Source: Methylomonas methanica (GTDB lineage Bacteria; Pseudomonadota; Gammaproteobacteria; Methylococcales; Methylomonadaceae). Taken from it: 47,064 nucleotides of DNA. Below are positions 24,980 through 35,625 of the stretch, piece by piece. A program made the position numbers and the translations under genes. The first letter of the stretch is position 1. Each line of letters begins with the position of its first letter. The notes beneath the pieces were generated by a model, which worked only from the letters and a program-made list of their open reading frames with translations, was not told the origin of the DNA and did no database searches. The DNA lies in NCBI GenBank assembly GCA_001644045.1, contig LUUF01000057.1:1-47064 (forward strand), in the 5' to 3' direction.

Positions 24980-26707
24980 ATGCGAATTGCCACCGGCGCG
25001 GGAACGATACCGCACCACAATACAGATTTTGTGATCCGGCGCAGATTGCTGCTGTCGGTAATGTTGCTAGCCATGTTGGCCTTGGTGGGCCGCGCGGTAT
25101 ACCTGCAAATTCTCGACAAAGAGTTTCTGCAGGACAAAGGCGATATGCAACACGTCGGCGTGGTGTCGGTATCGGCTTATCGCGGACAGATCAAGGATAG
25201 GAACGGCGAACCCTTGGCGATCAGCACCCCGGTGCAGTCGATTTGGGTCAATCCGCGCCAACTGAGAGATGCGGAACAAGACAAATTGACGCCGATGGCG
25301 AAAATCCTCGGTTTTCCGGAAAAGGAACTGCGCTCGCTGTTAAAAAAGGAAAAAGACGCCAACAAGCGTTTCGTATATTTGCGCAGGCAGATCAACCCGG
25401 ACATAGCCGAAAAGGTCAAAGCCCTGGAAATCACCGGAGTGTACTTCGAACGGGAGTTTAAGCGTTACTACCCGGCCGGTGCGGTATCGGGCCATTTATT
25501 GGGTTTTACCAATATCGACGACATCGGCCAGGAAGGCATTGAGCACGGCTACGAGCACATTCTGCGCGGCCAGCCCGGCAAAAAGCGCGTGATCAAGGAC
25601 GGCAAGGGCCAGATCATCAAGGACGTGGAAAATATTGAAGAAGCCATCCCGGGTCGCGACCTGGTGTTGACTATCGACGAGCGTCTGCAATACCTGGCTT
25701 ACCGGGAATTGCAGAATGCGATGATCCAGAACAAAGCGCATTCGGCATCCCTGGTGGTGCTGGATGCTAAAAACGGCGATGTATTAGCGACTGTCAGCCA
25801 ACCGGCTTTCAATCCCAATAATCGCAAGGAATTGAGCAGTAACCGGTATCGCAACCGGGCCATGGTGGATAGTTTCGAACCCGGTTCGACCGTCAAACCC
25901 TTCGTGGTCGCGGCGGCACTGGATGGCGGCTACATCAAGCCCAACGTGATGATAGAAACCCATGGCGTCTACCATCTGGGCCGCAACGTGGTTAAAGACG
26001 TACATAACTACGGCACGATGGATTTAACGCATGTGCTGCAAAAGTCCAGCAATATCGCGGTCACGCAAATCGCGATGACCATGCCGCCGGAATACTTCTG
26101 GGGTGTATACAGCAGGCTGGGGTTCGGCACCTCCGCCGGCGTCGGTTTTCCGGGGGAAGCCAGCGGCTCCTTGCTGGATTACCAGGGCTGGCACGAATTC
26201 GACCAAGCGATTTTATCGTTCGGTTACGGGGTTTCCACCTCGATTTTACAATTGGCCAGAGCCTATACCGCTTTGGCGGACGACGGCATCATTCATTCCG
26301 TCACGTTACTAAAACGCGATGAAGATCCGGACGCCCAACGGATTTTCAAACCCGAGACAGCTAGAAAAGTCCGGGAAATGCTTGAACACGTGATCAGCAA
26401 GGAAGGCACCGCCTATCAGGCAAGAGTCGAGGGTTACCGAGTAGCGGGTAAAACCGGTACCGTGAAAAAAGCCGGAGCCGGCGGATATAGCGAAGACAAA
26501 TATTTATCGGTGTTCGTGGGCATGGCGCCGGCCAGCAATCCGCGCTTCATTATCGCGATTGTGGTGGACGAGCCCACCACCGGCCAATATTACGGCGGCC
26601 TAGTGGCGGCACCGGCTTTCTCGAAAGTGATGGCTGGCGCTTTACGAGTTTACGGCGTTGAGCCGGACGGCATGGACAACATGCATTTATTGTTGAGCAA
26701 ACAATGA
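24980..26707 (+). CDS. ftsI: Septal transpeptidase FtsI (PBP3)
   Basis: FtsI is the class B penicillin-binding protein that crosslinks septal peptidoglycan together with FtsW. The 575-residue protein has a single membrane anchor (about 22-44), a pedestal domain starting with AYRGQIKDRNGEPLA, and a transpeptidase domain. Active-site motifs are S303-T-V-K306 in EPGSTVKPF, S356-S-N358 and K491-T-G493. Length matches the E. coli enzyme. It follows ftsL with no gap, and its stop overlaps murE as ATGA. Confidence 0.96.
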   Translation: MRIATGAGTIPHHNTDFVIRRRLLLSVMLLAMLALVGRAVYLQILDKEFLQDKGDMQHVGVVSVSAYRGQIKDRNGEPLAISTPVQSIWVNPRQLRDAEQDKLTPMAKILGFPEKELRSLLKKEKDANKRFVYLRRQINPDIAEKVKALEITGVYFEREFKRYYPAGAVSGHLLGFTNIDDIGQEGIEHGYEHILRGQPGKKRVIKDGKGQIIKDVENIEEAIPGRDLVLTIDERLQYLAYRELQNAMIQNKAHSASLVVLDAKNGDVLATVSQPAFNPNNRKELSSNRYRNRAMVDSFEPGSTVKPFVVAAALDGGYIKPNVMIETHGVYHLGRNVVKDVHNYGTMDLTHVLQKSSNIAVTQIAMTMPPEYFWGVYSRLGFGTSAGVGFPGEASGSLLDYQGWHEFDQAILSFGYGVSTSILQLARAYTALADDGIIHSVTLLKRDEDPDAQRIFKPETARKVREMLEHVISKEGTAYQARVEGYRVAGKTGTVKKAGAGGYSEDKYLSVFVGMAPASNPRFIIAIVVDEPTTGQYYGGLVAAPAFSKVMAGALRVYGVEPDGMDNMHLLLSKQ

Positions 26708-28164
26708 AGCTGGCCGAATTGCTAAACGGACTGGCAGTAACTCCACCGGATTTGGAGATTAGCGGCTTGTGTTTGGATAGCCGAAACATCCAAACCGGCG
26801 ATGCTTTTATTGCACTGAACGGCGCAGTCCAGCATGGCATTACTCATGCGGAACAAGCCATTGCCAACGGTGCGATAGCCGTGCTTTACGATCCAAGCGG
26901 CGCAAATATGCAGACTGTCAGCGCATTGAAAGCACCGAGCCTGGCAATAGCCGATTTGGCGCAAAAGCTGGGCGATATCGCGGCAAGATTTTACGGCAAT
27001 CCATCGCAAATATTGGATGTGATCGGTGTGACCGGCACCAACGGTAAGACCACCTGCAGCCAGTTAATCGCGCAGGCCTTACCGGCTTGCGGCGTTATAG
27101 GCACCCTGGGCTGGGGCGATGTCGGCAACTTGCAACCGACCGCCAACACGACGCCGGATGCGTTGGCCGTGCAGCAGATGCTGAACGAATTTGTAAAGCA
27201 GGATAAGCGTAACGCGGCCATGGAAGTGTCCTCACACGGCTTGCACCAGGGCCGGGTCAATGGGGTTAACTTCAAAGGCGCGGTATTCACCAATTTGAGC
27301 CGCGACCATTTGGATTATCACGGCAGCATGGCGGAATACCTGCAAGCCAAACTGGCCTTGTTTAAAACGCCGGACCTGCAATTTGCGGTGGTCAATCTGG
27401 ACGATGCTAGCAGCGCCGAGGTATTGCAAAGCCTACCGGACGCCGTGCAAAGATGGACTTACAGCGCGACCGGCCAACGCGGCACCGCTAAGGAAGCCAT
27501 AAGCGCCGAACAGGTAAAACACAGCGCCGCCGGTATCGAGTTCGACGTGGTCTGGCGCGAGCAAAAACGCCGGGCAACGACATCGCTGGTTGGCGGCTTT
27601 AACCTGGATAACGTGCTGGCCGTGCTTTGTGTGCTACTGGCGACCGGTTACGAATTCGACGACGCCGTCGCGCAACTGGCCAAATTAAACGCCATTGCCG
27701 GCCGTATGGAAAAATTCGGCGGCAACGGCAAGCCCACGATATTCGTGGATTATGCGCATAGCCCGGACGCACTGGAAAAAGTGCTGAAAGCCGTCAAAGG
27801 CGCGAACCGGCTAAGAGTCGTGTTCGGTTGCGGCGGCGACCGCGACAAGGGCAAGCGCCCGCAAATGGGCAGGATTGCCGAAACCTGGGCGGATCAAGTC
27901 ATCGTCACCGACGACAATCCGCGCAACGAAGCATCGGCAGCGATTATTAAAGACATTTTGAGCGGCTGCCAAAGCCCAAAAATAACGGTAATTAACGATA
28001 GAGCCACGGCCATAAACACAGTGATACGACAAGCAGACCCAGACGATTGCGTGGTTATAGCCGGCAAGGGCCACGAAAGCTACCAAGAAATCTGCGGCGT
28101 GAAGCAGCCGTTTAGCGATCGATGCGTGGTCGAACAAGCATTGGCGGCGTGGAGCAAGCCATGA
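26704..28164 (+). CDS. murE: UDP-MurNAc-tripeptide synthetase MurE (meso-DAP adding)
   Basis: MurE adds the third residue to UDP-MurNAc-L-Ala-D-Glu. The 486-residue protein has the Mur ligase layout: N-terminal UDP-binding domain (1-95), ATPase domain with P-loop GVTGTNGKTT (108-117; K115), and C-terminal amino-acid domain. The DNPR motif at 404-407 is the marker for meso-diaminopimelate rather than lysine, which agrees with dapF and lysA in this window. It overlaps ftsI and murF by four bases each (ATGA). Confidence 0.96.
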   Translation: MKLAELLNGLAVTPPDLEISGLCLDSRNIQTGDAFIALNGAVQHGITHAEQAIANGAIAVLYDPSGANMQTVSALKAPSLAIADLAQKLGDIAARFYGNPSQILDVIGVTGTNGKTTCSQLIAQALPACGVIGTLGWGDVGNLQPTANTTPDALAVQQMLNEFVKQDKRNAAMEVSSHGLHQGRVNGVNFKGAVFTNLSRDHLDYHGSMAEYLQAKLALFKTPDLQFAVVNLDDASSAEVLQSLPDAVQRWTYSATGQRGTAKEAISAEQVKHSAAGIEFDVVWREQKRRATTSLVGGFNLDNVLAVLCVLLATGYEFDDAVAQLAKLNAIAGRMEKFGGNGKPTIFVDYAHSPDALEKVLKAVKGANRLRVVFGCGGDRDKGKRPQMGRIAETWADQVIVTDDNPRNEASAAIIKDILSGCQSPKITVINDRATAINTVIRQADPDDCVVIAGKGHESYQEICGVKQPFSDRCVVEQALAAWSKP

Positions 28165-29525
28165 AACTGCAACTTAGCGAGATCGCCCAAGCCGTCAACG
28201 GCAAGCTGATCGGCCAAGACAGAGAAATTCGCGCCACCGGTATCGATACCCGCACCTTGCAACCCTGCGCGCTGTACATCGCGATAAACGGCAAGAATTT
28301 CGACGGCCACAGCTTTATCGATAAAGCCGAGCAAGCCGGTGCCGCAGCGCTGCTGCTCGAACGCGCCGCCACATCGGCTTTACCACAAATCATTGTCGCC
28401 GATACGCATTTGGCATTGGCGGAACTGGCCGGCTATTGGCGTAAACAATTACCCGTCAGAGTAGCCGGCGTCACCGGCAGCAACGGCAAAACCACCGTCA
28501 AGGAAATGATTGCGGCGATTTTCGCCACCCAAGGCCACACGCTATCGACTCAAGGCAATCTGAACAACGACATCGGCGTGCCGCTGACGCTGCTGAAACT
28601 GGAAGGCTCTCATCGCTACGCAGTGATTGAAATGGGCGCCAACCACCCCGGCGAAATTGCTTATACCAGCCGCTATGCGCAAGCCGATGTCAGTGTCATC
28701 ACCAATATCGGCGCCGCCCATATCGAAGGCTTCGGCAGCATCGAAGGTGTCGCCAAAACCAAGGGCGAAATCGTCGAAAGCCTAGGTGAAAACGGCGTGG
28801 CGGTATTAAATCGCGATGACGCTTTTTACAATTTCTTGCTAAACCTGGCCGGCAGCCATCGAAGCGTGTCTTTCGGCTTGAACTCCGCCGCCGACGTCAC
28901 GGCATTAAATATCGACACAGCCTTGGATTCGCAAGGCTTTGCCACCCGTTTCGAATTAAAAACGGCGACTGACACTTTACCGATCCGACTGCATCTGGCC
29001 GGTACCCATAATGTGAAAAACGCGTTGGCCGCGGCAACGGTAGCCATGCAATTCGGCATAAGCCTGTCAGACATTAAACAAGGCCTGGAACAGCTCCAGC
29101 CCGTCACCGGCCGGATGCAACCCTTACTGGGCCGCAAGGGCAATATCGTCATCGACGACACCTACAACGCCAACCCCAGCTCGTTGAAAGCCGCGCTGGA
29201 CGTGCTGACCGATTGCGGCAGCGAAGCATGGCTGGCCTTGGGCGCCTTCGGCGAGCTCGGTCCGGATAGCCCTGCGATACACCGGGAAATGGGCGAATTA
29301 ATCAAGGCCAAATCGGTGAAGCGTTTGTTCGCCACCGGCGCCCTGGCAAAACATGCCGTTGAAGCCTTTGGCGACGGCGGCCTGTTTTTCGACAATCAGG
29401 AACAATTGATAGACACCCTGACACAAGCCGTCACAGGGAAGGAAACCCTATTGGTTAAAGGCTCGCGCGCCCAGAAAATGGAAAACGTGGTGGCGGCGAT
29501 GGTCAACAATTTCAGAGCAGCCTAA
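28161..29525 (+). CDS. murF: UDP-MurNAc-pentapeptide synthetase MurF
   Basis: MurF adds the D-Ala-D-Ala dipeptide to complete UDP-MurNAc-pentapeptide. I start it at the ATG overlapping the murE stop (ATGA), giving 454 residues beginning [12 protein letters not shown]; an upstream in-frame start inside murE is unlikely. The P-loop is [14 protein letters not shown] (about 108-121), followed by the central-domain signatures [16 protein letters not shown] and [14 protein letters not shown], and the C-terminal [15 protein letters not shown]. The stop shares one base with the mraY start (TAATG). Confidence 0.95.
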   Translation: MKLQLSEIAQAVNGKLIGQDREIRATGIDTRTLQPCALYIAINGKNFDGHSFIDKAEQAGAAALLLERAATSALPQIIVADTHLALAELAGYWRKQLPVRVAGVTGSNGKTTVKEMIAAIFATQGHTLSTQGNLNNDIGVPLTLLKLEGSHRYAVIEMGANHPGEIAYTSRYAQADVSVITNIGAAHIEGFGSIEGVAKTKGEIVESLGENGVAVLNRDDAFYNFLLNLAGSHRSVSFGLNSAADVTALNIDTALDSQGFATRFELKTATDTLPIRLHLAGTHNVKNALAAATVAMQFGISLSDIKQGLEQLQPVTGRMQPLLGRKGNIVIDDTYNANPSSLKAALDVLTDCGSEAWLALGAFGELGPDSPAIHREMGELIKAKSVKRLFATGALAKHAVEAFGDGGLFFDNQEQLIDTLTQAVTGKETLLVKGSRAQKMENVVAAMVNNFRAA

Positions 29526-30607
29526 TGTTACTTTTACTCGCGGATTTTTTAAGCAATATCGACAGCGGCTTCCGGGTGCTGCATTACCTGACCTTTCGCG
29601 CCATTTTGGGCGTGTTGACCGCGCTGAGCATTTCCCTGATGATCGGCCCGGCTATGATCGAAAAATTGACCCGCAAAAAAATCGGTCAAAGCGTGCGCGA
29701 CGACGGTCCGCAAAGCCATTTCTCCAAATCCGGCACACCAACGATGGGCGGCGCGATGATTCTGTTCGCCGTAGCGATCAGCACCCTGCTCTGCGCCGAT
29801 CTGAGCAATCGTTATATTTGGGTGGTGTTGTTGGTAACGCTGGCCCACGGCGTGATCGGCTTTATCGACGACTATAAAAAAGTCCTGCTCGGTAATAGCG
29901 ACGGCCTGTCCGCCCGCGCCAAATATTTCTGGCAATCGCTGGTAGCGCTGGGCGCCGCCTTATATTTGTACAGTACCGCCCAGGTCGCCGCGGAAACCCA
30001 GTTCATCGTGCCGTTTTTCAAGAACGTGACACTGGACATCGGCTGGGGCTATGTGGTGCTGACCTATTTCGTCATCGTCGGCTCCAGCAATGCCGTCAAT
30101 CTGACCGACGGCCTGGATGGCCTGGCCATCATGCCGACCGTGATGATCGCCGCTGCCTTGGCGATTTTTGCGTATTTATCCGGTCACGTTAATTTCTCGC
30201 AATACCTGGCTATCCCGCATATTCCCAAAGCCGGCGAACTGGTAGTGTTCTGCGCTGCGCTGGTCGGTTCCGGCCTAGGCTTTTTGTGGTTTAACACCTA
30301 TCCGGCCATGGTGTTCATGGGCGACGTCGGCGCACTGGCCCTGGGCGCCGCGCTGGGCATCGTCGCGGTGCTGGTTAGACAGGAAATCGTCTTGGTGATC
30401 ATGGGCGGCATTTTCGTGATGGAAACCATTTCGGTGATTATCCAGGTCGCTTCATTCAAAACCCGCAAGAAGCGGGTATTTTTGATGGCACCGATTCACC
30501 ATCATTACGAATTAAAAGGCTGGCCGGAGCCACGCATTATCGTGCGTTTCTGGATTATCTCGGTCATCCTGGTGTTGATCGGTCTGGCCACGTTGAAACT
30601 GAGATAA
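29525..30607 (+). CDS. mraY: Phospho-MurNAc-pentapeptide transferase MraY
   Basis: MraY transfers phospho-MurNAc-pentapeptide to undecaprenyl phosphate, making lipid I at the inner membrane. The 360-residue protein has about ten membrane segments and the expected cytoplasmic motifs: [30 protein letters not shown] with the Asp residues of the active site, and [15 protein letters not shown]. Length equals the E. coli enzyme. The start shares one base with the murF stop, and murD follows after two bases. Confidence 0.97.
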   Translation: MLLLLADFLSNIDSGFRVLHYLTFRAILGVLTALSISLMIGPAMIEKLTRKKIGQSVRDDGPQSHFSKSGTPTMGGAMILFAVAISTLLCADLSNRYIWVVLLVTLAHGVIGFIDDYKKVLLGNSDGLSARAKYFWQSLVALGAALYLYSTAQVAAETQFIVPFFKNVTLDIGWGYVVLTYFVIVGSSNAVNLTDGLDGLAIMPTVMIAAALAIFAYLSGHVNFSQYLAIPHIPKAGELVVFCAALVGSGLGFLWFNTYPAMVFMGDVGALALGAALGIVAVLVRQEIVLVIMGGIFVMETISVIIQVASFKTRKKRVFLMAPIHHHYELKGWPEPRIIVRFWIISVILVLIGLATLKLR

Positions 30608-30609
30608 GC

Positions 30610-31980
30610 ATGAACACCGCAAACCTTCTCGGCAATCTGCAAAGCCATTTCAAGTTGAATCCGGATAGCGCGCGCCTGTTAATCGTGGGCCTGGGCGCTA
30701 CCGGCTATTCGGCTGCGCAATTTTTGCAAAAGACGCCGATTAAATTCGCGGTGATCGACAGCCGGAAAAACCCGCCGCTAATCGATAATTTGCGCGAACA
30801 AATGCCGGACGTGCCGGTGTTTTCTGGCGGTTTCGACCAATCCGCACTGGATGTCGCCACTCACTTACTAGTTAGTCCTGGCGTGTCCTTGCACGAAGCC
30901 GCCATCCAAAAAGCCGTGCAAGCAGGCGTCACCGTGCTGAGCGACATCGATCTGTTCTCCTGCGCCACCGACAAACCGATTATCGCCATCACCGGCTCCA
31001 ACGGTAAAAGCACCGTCACCACCATGCTGGGCGAAATGGCTAACGCCGCCGGCGTAAAAACCGCCATCGGCGGCAATCTAGGCACACCCGCGCTGGATTT
31101 GCTGCAACAGGATGCCGAACTCTACGTTCTGGAACTGTCCAGCTTCCAATTGGAACGCACCACCGCCTTGAACGCCAGTGTTGCCACGGTGTTAAACGTC
31201 AGTCCGGATCATCTGGACCGCCATGACGGCATGGCCGACTATGCGGCCGAAAAACAACGCGTATTTCGCGGCGACGGCGTAATGATCTTGAACGCCGACG
31301 ACGCCATGGTGATGGCCATGCGCGAACCCGGCCGGCAAACATTGACTTTTTCCACGCAAACTCAAGCCGATTTTTATCTGCGTCGTGGCGAAACCGATAC
31401 CTTGATGCACGGCGAACAAGCCTTGATGGCGGCCGGTAAATTGCGCCTGGAAGGCACCCATAATATCGACAATGCGCTTGCTGCCCTGGCCCTGGGCACT
31501 GCAGCCGGCCTGAGCATCACCAAAATGTGCGATGCGCTCAGAAAATTCAAAGGCCTGCCGCACCGCATGCAAAAAGTCGCGGAAAAAGGCGGCATTAATT
31601 GGGTTAACGATTCCAAAGCCACCAACATCGGCGCCTGTATCGCCGCACTAAAAGGCTACGAGCATAAAGTGATTTTAATTGCCGGAGGCGAGGCCAAAGG
31701 CGCGGACATGAGCGAACTGGTACCGGTCGTCACCGAAAAGACCAAGGCCGTGGTACTGATAGGCAAAGACGCGCCACTGATCGCGCAGGCTTTAAACAAC
31801 TGCGTACCTGTCCATTTCGCCGGCAATATGAAAGAAGCGGTAACCATAGCCGCCAACCTGGCCAGCGCGGGCGACAGCGTACTGTTATCCCCGGCCTGCG
31901 CCAGCCTGGACCAATATCGCAGCTATGTTGACCGCGGCAATAAATTCGCCGAAGCCGTGATGAGTCTGCCCTTATGTTGA
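30610..31980 (+). CDS. murD: UDP-MurNAc-L-alanine:D-glutamate ligase MurD
   Basis: MurD adds D-glutamate to UDP-MurNAc-L-Ala. The 456-residue protein starts its N-terminal domain with LLIVGLGATGYSAAQFL (about 23-39), has the ATP-binding loop AITGSNGKSTVTTM, and later VLNVSPDHLDRHDGM and WVNDSKATNIGA, which are the Mur-ligase and MurD signatures. The C-terminal SPACASLDQYRSYVDRGNKF motif is also typical. Its last seven bases overlap the start of ftsW. Confidence 0.96.
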   Translation: MNTANLLGNLQSHFKLNPDSARLLIVGLGATGYSAAQFLQKTPIKFAVIDSRKNPPLIDNLREQMPDVPVFSGGFDQSALDVATHLLVSPGVSLHEAAIQKAVQAGVTVLSDIDLFSCATDKPIIAITGSNGKSTVTTMLGEMANAAGVKTAIGGNLGTPALDLLQQDAELYVLELSSFQLERTTALNASVATVLNVSPDHLDRHDGMADYAAEKQRVFRGDGVMILNADDAMVMAMREPGRQTLTFSTQTQADFYLRRGETDTLMHGEQALMAAGKLRLEGTHNIDNALAALALGTAAGLSITKMCDALRKFKGLPHRMQKVAEKGGINWVNDSKATNIGACIAALKGYEHKVILIAGGEAKGADMSELVPVVTEKTKAVVLIGKDAPLIAQALNNCVPVHFAGNMKEAVTIAANLASAGDSVLLSPACASLDQYRSYVDRGNKFAEAVMSLPLC

Positions 31981-33140
31981 AACCAACAGTCAAGCCACGC
32001 GCGCAAAACCGTTTGCACATCGACCCGGTGTTGATGTTGGCTTGCTTCAGTCTGCTGGGCATCGGTTTCATGCTGGTCACCTCGTCCTCTTTGCATTTGG
32101 GCGTAAAAATGGCCGATGACATTTCGCATTACCCATTCAAGCAACTGATTCATATTGCGTTTGGTTTGGGCTTTTCCGCGATCATTTTGAACATACCGAT
32201 GCAAAGCTGGGAACGAATGGGCCAAACCCTGTTTATCGCCGGCCTGGCCTTGCTACTGGTGGTACTGATTCCCGGCGTCGGTATCAAAGTCAACGGTAGT
32301 ATTCGCTGGCTGTCGATTCTGGGTTTGCGGATCCAGGTCTCGGAAGTGGTGAAATTCATCTCGGTGATTTACATGGCCGGCTACGTCACCCGCCATTCGG
32401 ACCATGTGCGCCGCTCCGCATTCGGCTTGGTCAAACCTTTAATGCTGTTTTCGGTGGCTTGCGTACTGCTATTGCTGGAGCCCGACTTCGGCTCCGCAGT
32501 GGTAATTCTGATCATCGCGATGGGCATGATGTTTCTCGGTGGCGCCCGTATCTCTCAATTCATCATTCTACTGGCGCTGGTCGCCGGCTTGGCGGTGATG
32601 CTGGTCATCGTCTCGCCTTACCGTCTGGCGCGGGTAACCAGCTTCATGGACCCTTGGGCCGATGCCAGGGATACCGGTTTTCAGCTGACCCAGGCCTTGA
32701 TTTCTTTCGGCCGTGGCGAATTTTTCGGCGTTGGCTTGGGCAACGGCCTGCAAAAACTGTTTTATCTGCCGGAAGCGCATACCGACTTTTTATTCTCCGT
32801 GCTGGGTGAAGAACTCGGTCTGCTCGGCGTGTTGCTGATCATCGGCCTATTCGCCGCCTTGGTGGTGCGCGCCTTTGCGATTGGCGAACAAGCCGAACAA
32901 GCCGGCCTGAAATTTTCCGCGCTGGCGGCTTACGGTCTGGGTATCTGGTTTGGTTTCCAATCCTTCGTGAATATGGGCGTCAACATGGGCATGCTGCCCA
33001 CCAAAGGTTTAACCCTGCCGCTGATGAGCTACGGCGGTGGCAGTATGATCGTGATGTGCGGCGCGATGGCCGTGCTGTTTCGGATTCACTACGAAGTGAC
33101 CGAACACAACAAAAGTAATGTGAAGGGGAAACACGCATGA
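31974..33140 (+). CDS. ftsW: Septal peptidoglycan glycosyltransferase FtsW
   Basis: FtsW is the SEDS-family polymerase that makes septal glycan from lipid II together with FtsI. The 388-residue protein has about ten membrane segments. SEDS landmarks are VNGSIRWL and LQVSEVVKF-like IQVSEVVKFISV in the first half, the large extracellular loop with PYRLARVTSFMDPWADARDTGFQLTQALISFG, then HTDFLFSVLGEELGLLG, and the C-terminal PTKGLTLPLMSYGGGSM. It overlaps murD by seven bases and murG by four. Confidence 0.95.
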   Translation: MLKPTVKPRAQNRLHIDPVLMLACFSLLGIGFMLVTSSSLHLGVKMADDISHYPFKQLIHIAFGLGFSAIILNIPMQSWERMGQTLFIAGLALLLVVLIPGVGIKVNGSIRWLSILGLRIQVSEVVKFISVIYMAGYVTRHSDHVRRSAFGLVKPLMLFSVACVLLLLEPDFGSAVVILIIAMGMMFLGGARISQFIILLALVAGLAVMLVIVSPYRLARVTSFMDPWADARDTGFQLTQALISFGRGEFFGVGLGNGLQKLFYLPEAHTDFLFSVLGEELGLLGVLLIIGLFAALVVRAFAIGEQAEQAGLKFSALAAYGLGIWFGFQSFVNMGVNMGMLPTKGLTLPLMSYGGGSMIVMCGAMAVLFRIHYEVTEHNKSNVKGKHA

Positions 33141-34201
33141 GCGGCCGCATCGTGATCATGGCGGGCGGTACCGGCGGACACGTGTTTCCGGCGCTGGCGG
33201 TTGCCCAGGAAATGCGCGAACGCGGCTGGCAAGTCAGCTGGCTGGGCACCGAGAAAGGCCTGGAAAGCCGGGTGGTGCCTGCCAATAACATCGATATCGA
33301 CTGGCTGGCGGTAGCTGGTATGCGCGGCAAGGGCTTACTGTCCAAACTGGGAGCCGGGTTTAAATTGATTCAAGCCTGCCTGCAAGCGCGACGAATATTG
33401 AAGCAACGTCAACCCAACGTGGTGTTGGGAATGGGCGGTTTTGTGGCCGGACCGGGCGGCTTGATGGCGAAATGGCTGGGCATCCCGCTGGTGATTCACG
33501 AACAAAACCGGGTACCCGGCACCACCAACCGGTTGCTGGTAAAGCTCGCTGCCCGCAAGGTGCTGGAAGCGTTTCCGGATAGTTTCGCGAAGTCGGTACA
33601 AGCGATCTGCACCGGCAACCCATTAAGATATGCATTCATCGGTCTGCCGGACAAATCGGAATGGCACCCTCAAGCCGGCCGTAATCTACGCATTTTGGTG
33701 TTGGGCGGCAGCCAGGGCGCCAAAGTGTTGAACGACACCGTGCCCGAGGCATTGGCCGGATTGAGCAATCTGGACGTAAAGCACCAGACCGGCAGCGCCA
33801 TGCAAGCTGAAGTGGCCGAGCGCTACCGCAAGCTGGACCTGAACGCCGAAGCCTTGGCCTTTATCGAGGATATGGCCGGTGCTTACCAATGGGCCGATTT
33901 GATAATTTGCCGGGCCGGCGCGATGACGGTCAGTGAAGTGGCAGCCTGCGGTTTGCCGGCGATTTTCGTGCCCTTGCTGCACGCCATCGACGATCATCAA
34001 TCCGCCAACGCCAAATATTTAACCGAAGCCGGCGCGGCGTTGTTGCTGCCGCAACCCGAACTCAACGCGGAAAATCTGCGTAAAACCATAGAACAAGCCA
34101 TGACATCATTAACATCCATGAGCCGGGCCGCCAAAGCCAAGGCCAGACTCGCCGCCACTCAGACCGTGGCCGATATTTGCGTTGCGGAGGCTGCCAAATG
34201 A
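33137..34201 (+). CDS. murG: UDP-GlcNAc:lipid I transferase MurG
   Basis: MurG adds GlcNAc to lipid I on the cytoplasmic face of the membrane, giving lipid II. The 354-residue GT28 enzyme has the glycine-rich N-terminal loop [16 protein letters not shown] (about 8-23), the second loop [13 protein letters not shown], the [11 protein letters not shown] motif, and in the C-terminal domain [12 protein letters not shown] and [24 protein letters not shown] for UDP-GlcNAc binding. It overlaps ftsW and murC by four bases (ATGA) on each side. Confidence 0.97.
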   Translation: MSGRIVIMAGGTGGHVFPALAVAQEMRERGWQVSWLGTEKGLESRVVPANNIDIDWLAVAGMRGKGLLSKLGAGFKLIQACLQARRILKQRQPNVVLGMGGFVAGPGGLMAKWLGIPLVIHEQNRVPGTTNRLLVKLAARKVLEAFPDSFAKSVQAICTGNPLRYAFIGLPDKSEWHPQAGRNLRILVLGGSQGAKVLNDTVPEALAGLSNLDVKHQTGSAMQAEVAERYRKLDLNAEALAFIEDMAGAYQWADLIICRAGAMTVSEVAACGLPAIFVPLLHAIDDHQSANAKYLTEAGAALLLPQPELNAENLRKTIEQAMTSLTSMSRAAKAKARLAATQTVADICVAEAAK

Positions 34202-35625
34202 ACCGCCCCAATATCGAAAACCAGGCACTGGGCGACATCGACAAAATCCATTTTGTCGGTATCGGCGGCACCGGCATGAGCGGCATCGCCGAAGTGCTTT
34301 CCAACCTAGGCTATACCGTGTCCGGCTCCGATATTAAAGGCTCGGCGGTCACTGACCGGCTGCAAGCCATGGGTGTCAAAGTCTACTTCGGCCACCACGC
34401 CGACAATGTCATCGATGTCGATGTGGTCGTTACCTCCACCGCCGTCGATAGAACCAACCCGGAAATCGTCACCGCCTACGAGAATCGCATTCCGGTGATT
34501 CCGCGCGCGGAAATGCTGGCGGAATTGATGCGCTTTCGTTTCGGCATCGCCGTCGCCGGCACCCACGGCAAAACCACAACTACCAGCCTGACCACGATGA
34601 TGCTGGCCGAAGGCGGTCTGGATCCGACGTTTGTAATCGGCGGTCGTTTGAACAGCGCCGGCGCCAATGCCAAATTGGGCTTGGGTAAATACCTGGTCGC
34701 CGAAGCCGACGAAAGCGACGCCTCGTTTTTGTACCTGCAACCGATGATGGCGATTGTCACCAACATCGACCAGGACCACATGGAAACCTACGGCGGCAGC
34801 TACAGCCGTCTGAAGGAAACCTTCATCAAGTTCCTGCACCAATTGCCTTTCTACGGACTGGCGGTACTATGCAGCGACGACCCTGGCGTCTGCGCGATAT
34901 TGCCGAACATTTCCAAACCGGTGAAAACCTACGGCGTCAACGAAGATGCCGACGTGCGGGCGATAGACATTAAACAAGACGGTTTGCGCACCCATTTCAC
35001 CGTGTTGCGTTGGGGCGGACAACCGCCGCTGAAAGTCACACTGAATCTACCCGGCTGGCACAACATGCTCAACGCGTTGGCCGCGACCACCATAGCCACC
35101 GCGCTGGGCGTGGACGATGCCGCTATCGTCAAAAGCCTGGCGGAATTCAAAGGCGTCGGTAGACGTTTTCAAATCAACGGCGACGTGGATTTCAACGGCG
35201 GCAAGCTGACGCTGGTCGACGATTACGGCCACCATCCGCGCGAATTGGCCGCCACACTGGAAGCTTTGCGCCAGGCATGGCCGACCCGCCGCAAGGTGGT
35301 GGTGTTTCAACCGCATCGTTATACCCGGACCCGCGACCTGTTCGAAGATTTCGTCGAAGTGCTGTCCAGCGTCGATGTACTGATTTTGTTGGATGTGTAC
35401 TCGGCCGGCGAAGCGCCGATTACCGGTGCCGACGGCAAAGCCTTGAGCCGCTCGATTCGGGTGCGCGGCCAGGTTGATCCGGTATTCGTGCAAAACCGCG
35501 AAGACCTGGCCACCATCCTGGGTGGTATCGTCGAAAAAGACGACGTGGTATTGACCATGGGCGCCGGCAATGTCGGCCAAATCGCCGCCGAATTGCCGCA
35601 ACAATTGGCTGAGGCCCTAAAGTGA
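34198..35625 (+). CDS. murC: UDP-MurNAc:L-alanine ligase MurC
   Basis: MurC adds L-alanine to UDP-MurNAc, the first ligase step. I choose the ATG overlapping the murG stop (ATGA), giving 475 residues beginning [12 protein letters not shown]; the frame is open a little further into murG. Signatures are [31 protein letters not shown], the P-loop [22 protein letters not shown] and the C-terminal [17 protein letters not shown]. It ends one to four bases into murB depending on the murB start. Confidence 0.96.
   Translation: MNRPNIENQALGDIDKIHFVGIGGTGMSGIAEVLSNLGYTVSGSDIKGSAVTDRLQAMGVKVYFGHHADNVIDVDVVVTSTAVDRTNPEIVTAYENRIPVIPRAEMLAELMRFRFGIAVAGTHGKTTTTSLTTMMLAEGGLDPTFVIGGRLNSAGANAKLGLGKYLVAEADESDASFLYLQPMMAIVTNIDQDHMETYGGSYSRLKETFIKFLHQLPFYGLAVLCSDDPGVCAILPNISKPVKTYGVNEDADVRAIDIKQDGLRTHFTVLRWGGQPPLKVTLNLPGWHNMLNALAATTIATALGVDDAAIVKSLAEFKGVGRRFQINGDVDFNGGKLTLVDDYGHHPRELAATLEALRQAWPTRRKVVVFQPHRYTRTRDLFEDFVEVLSSVDVLILLDVYSAGEAPITGADGKALSRSIRVRGQVDPVFVQNREDLATILGGIVEKDDVVLTMGAGNVGQIAAELPQQLAEALK

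Noticed and set aside
34306-34842. 178-codon open frame on the minus strand
   Set aside because: Antisense to murC; rich in Val, Gly, His and Asp as expected for a shadow of the coding strand.
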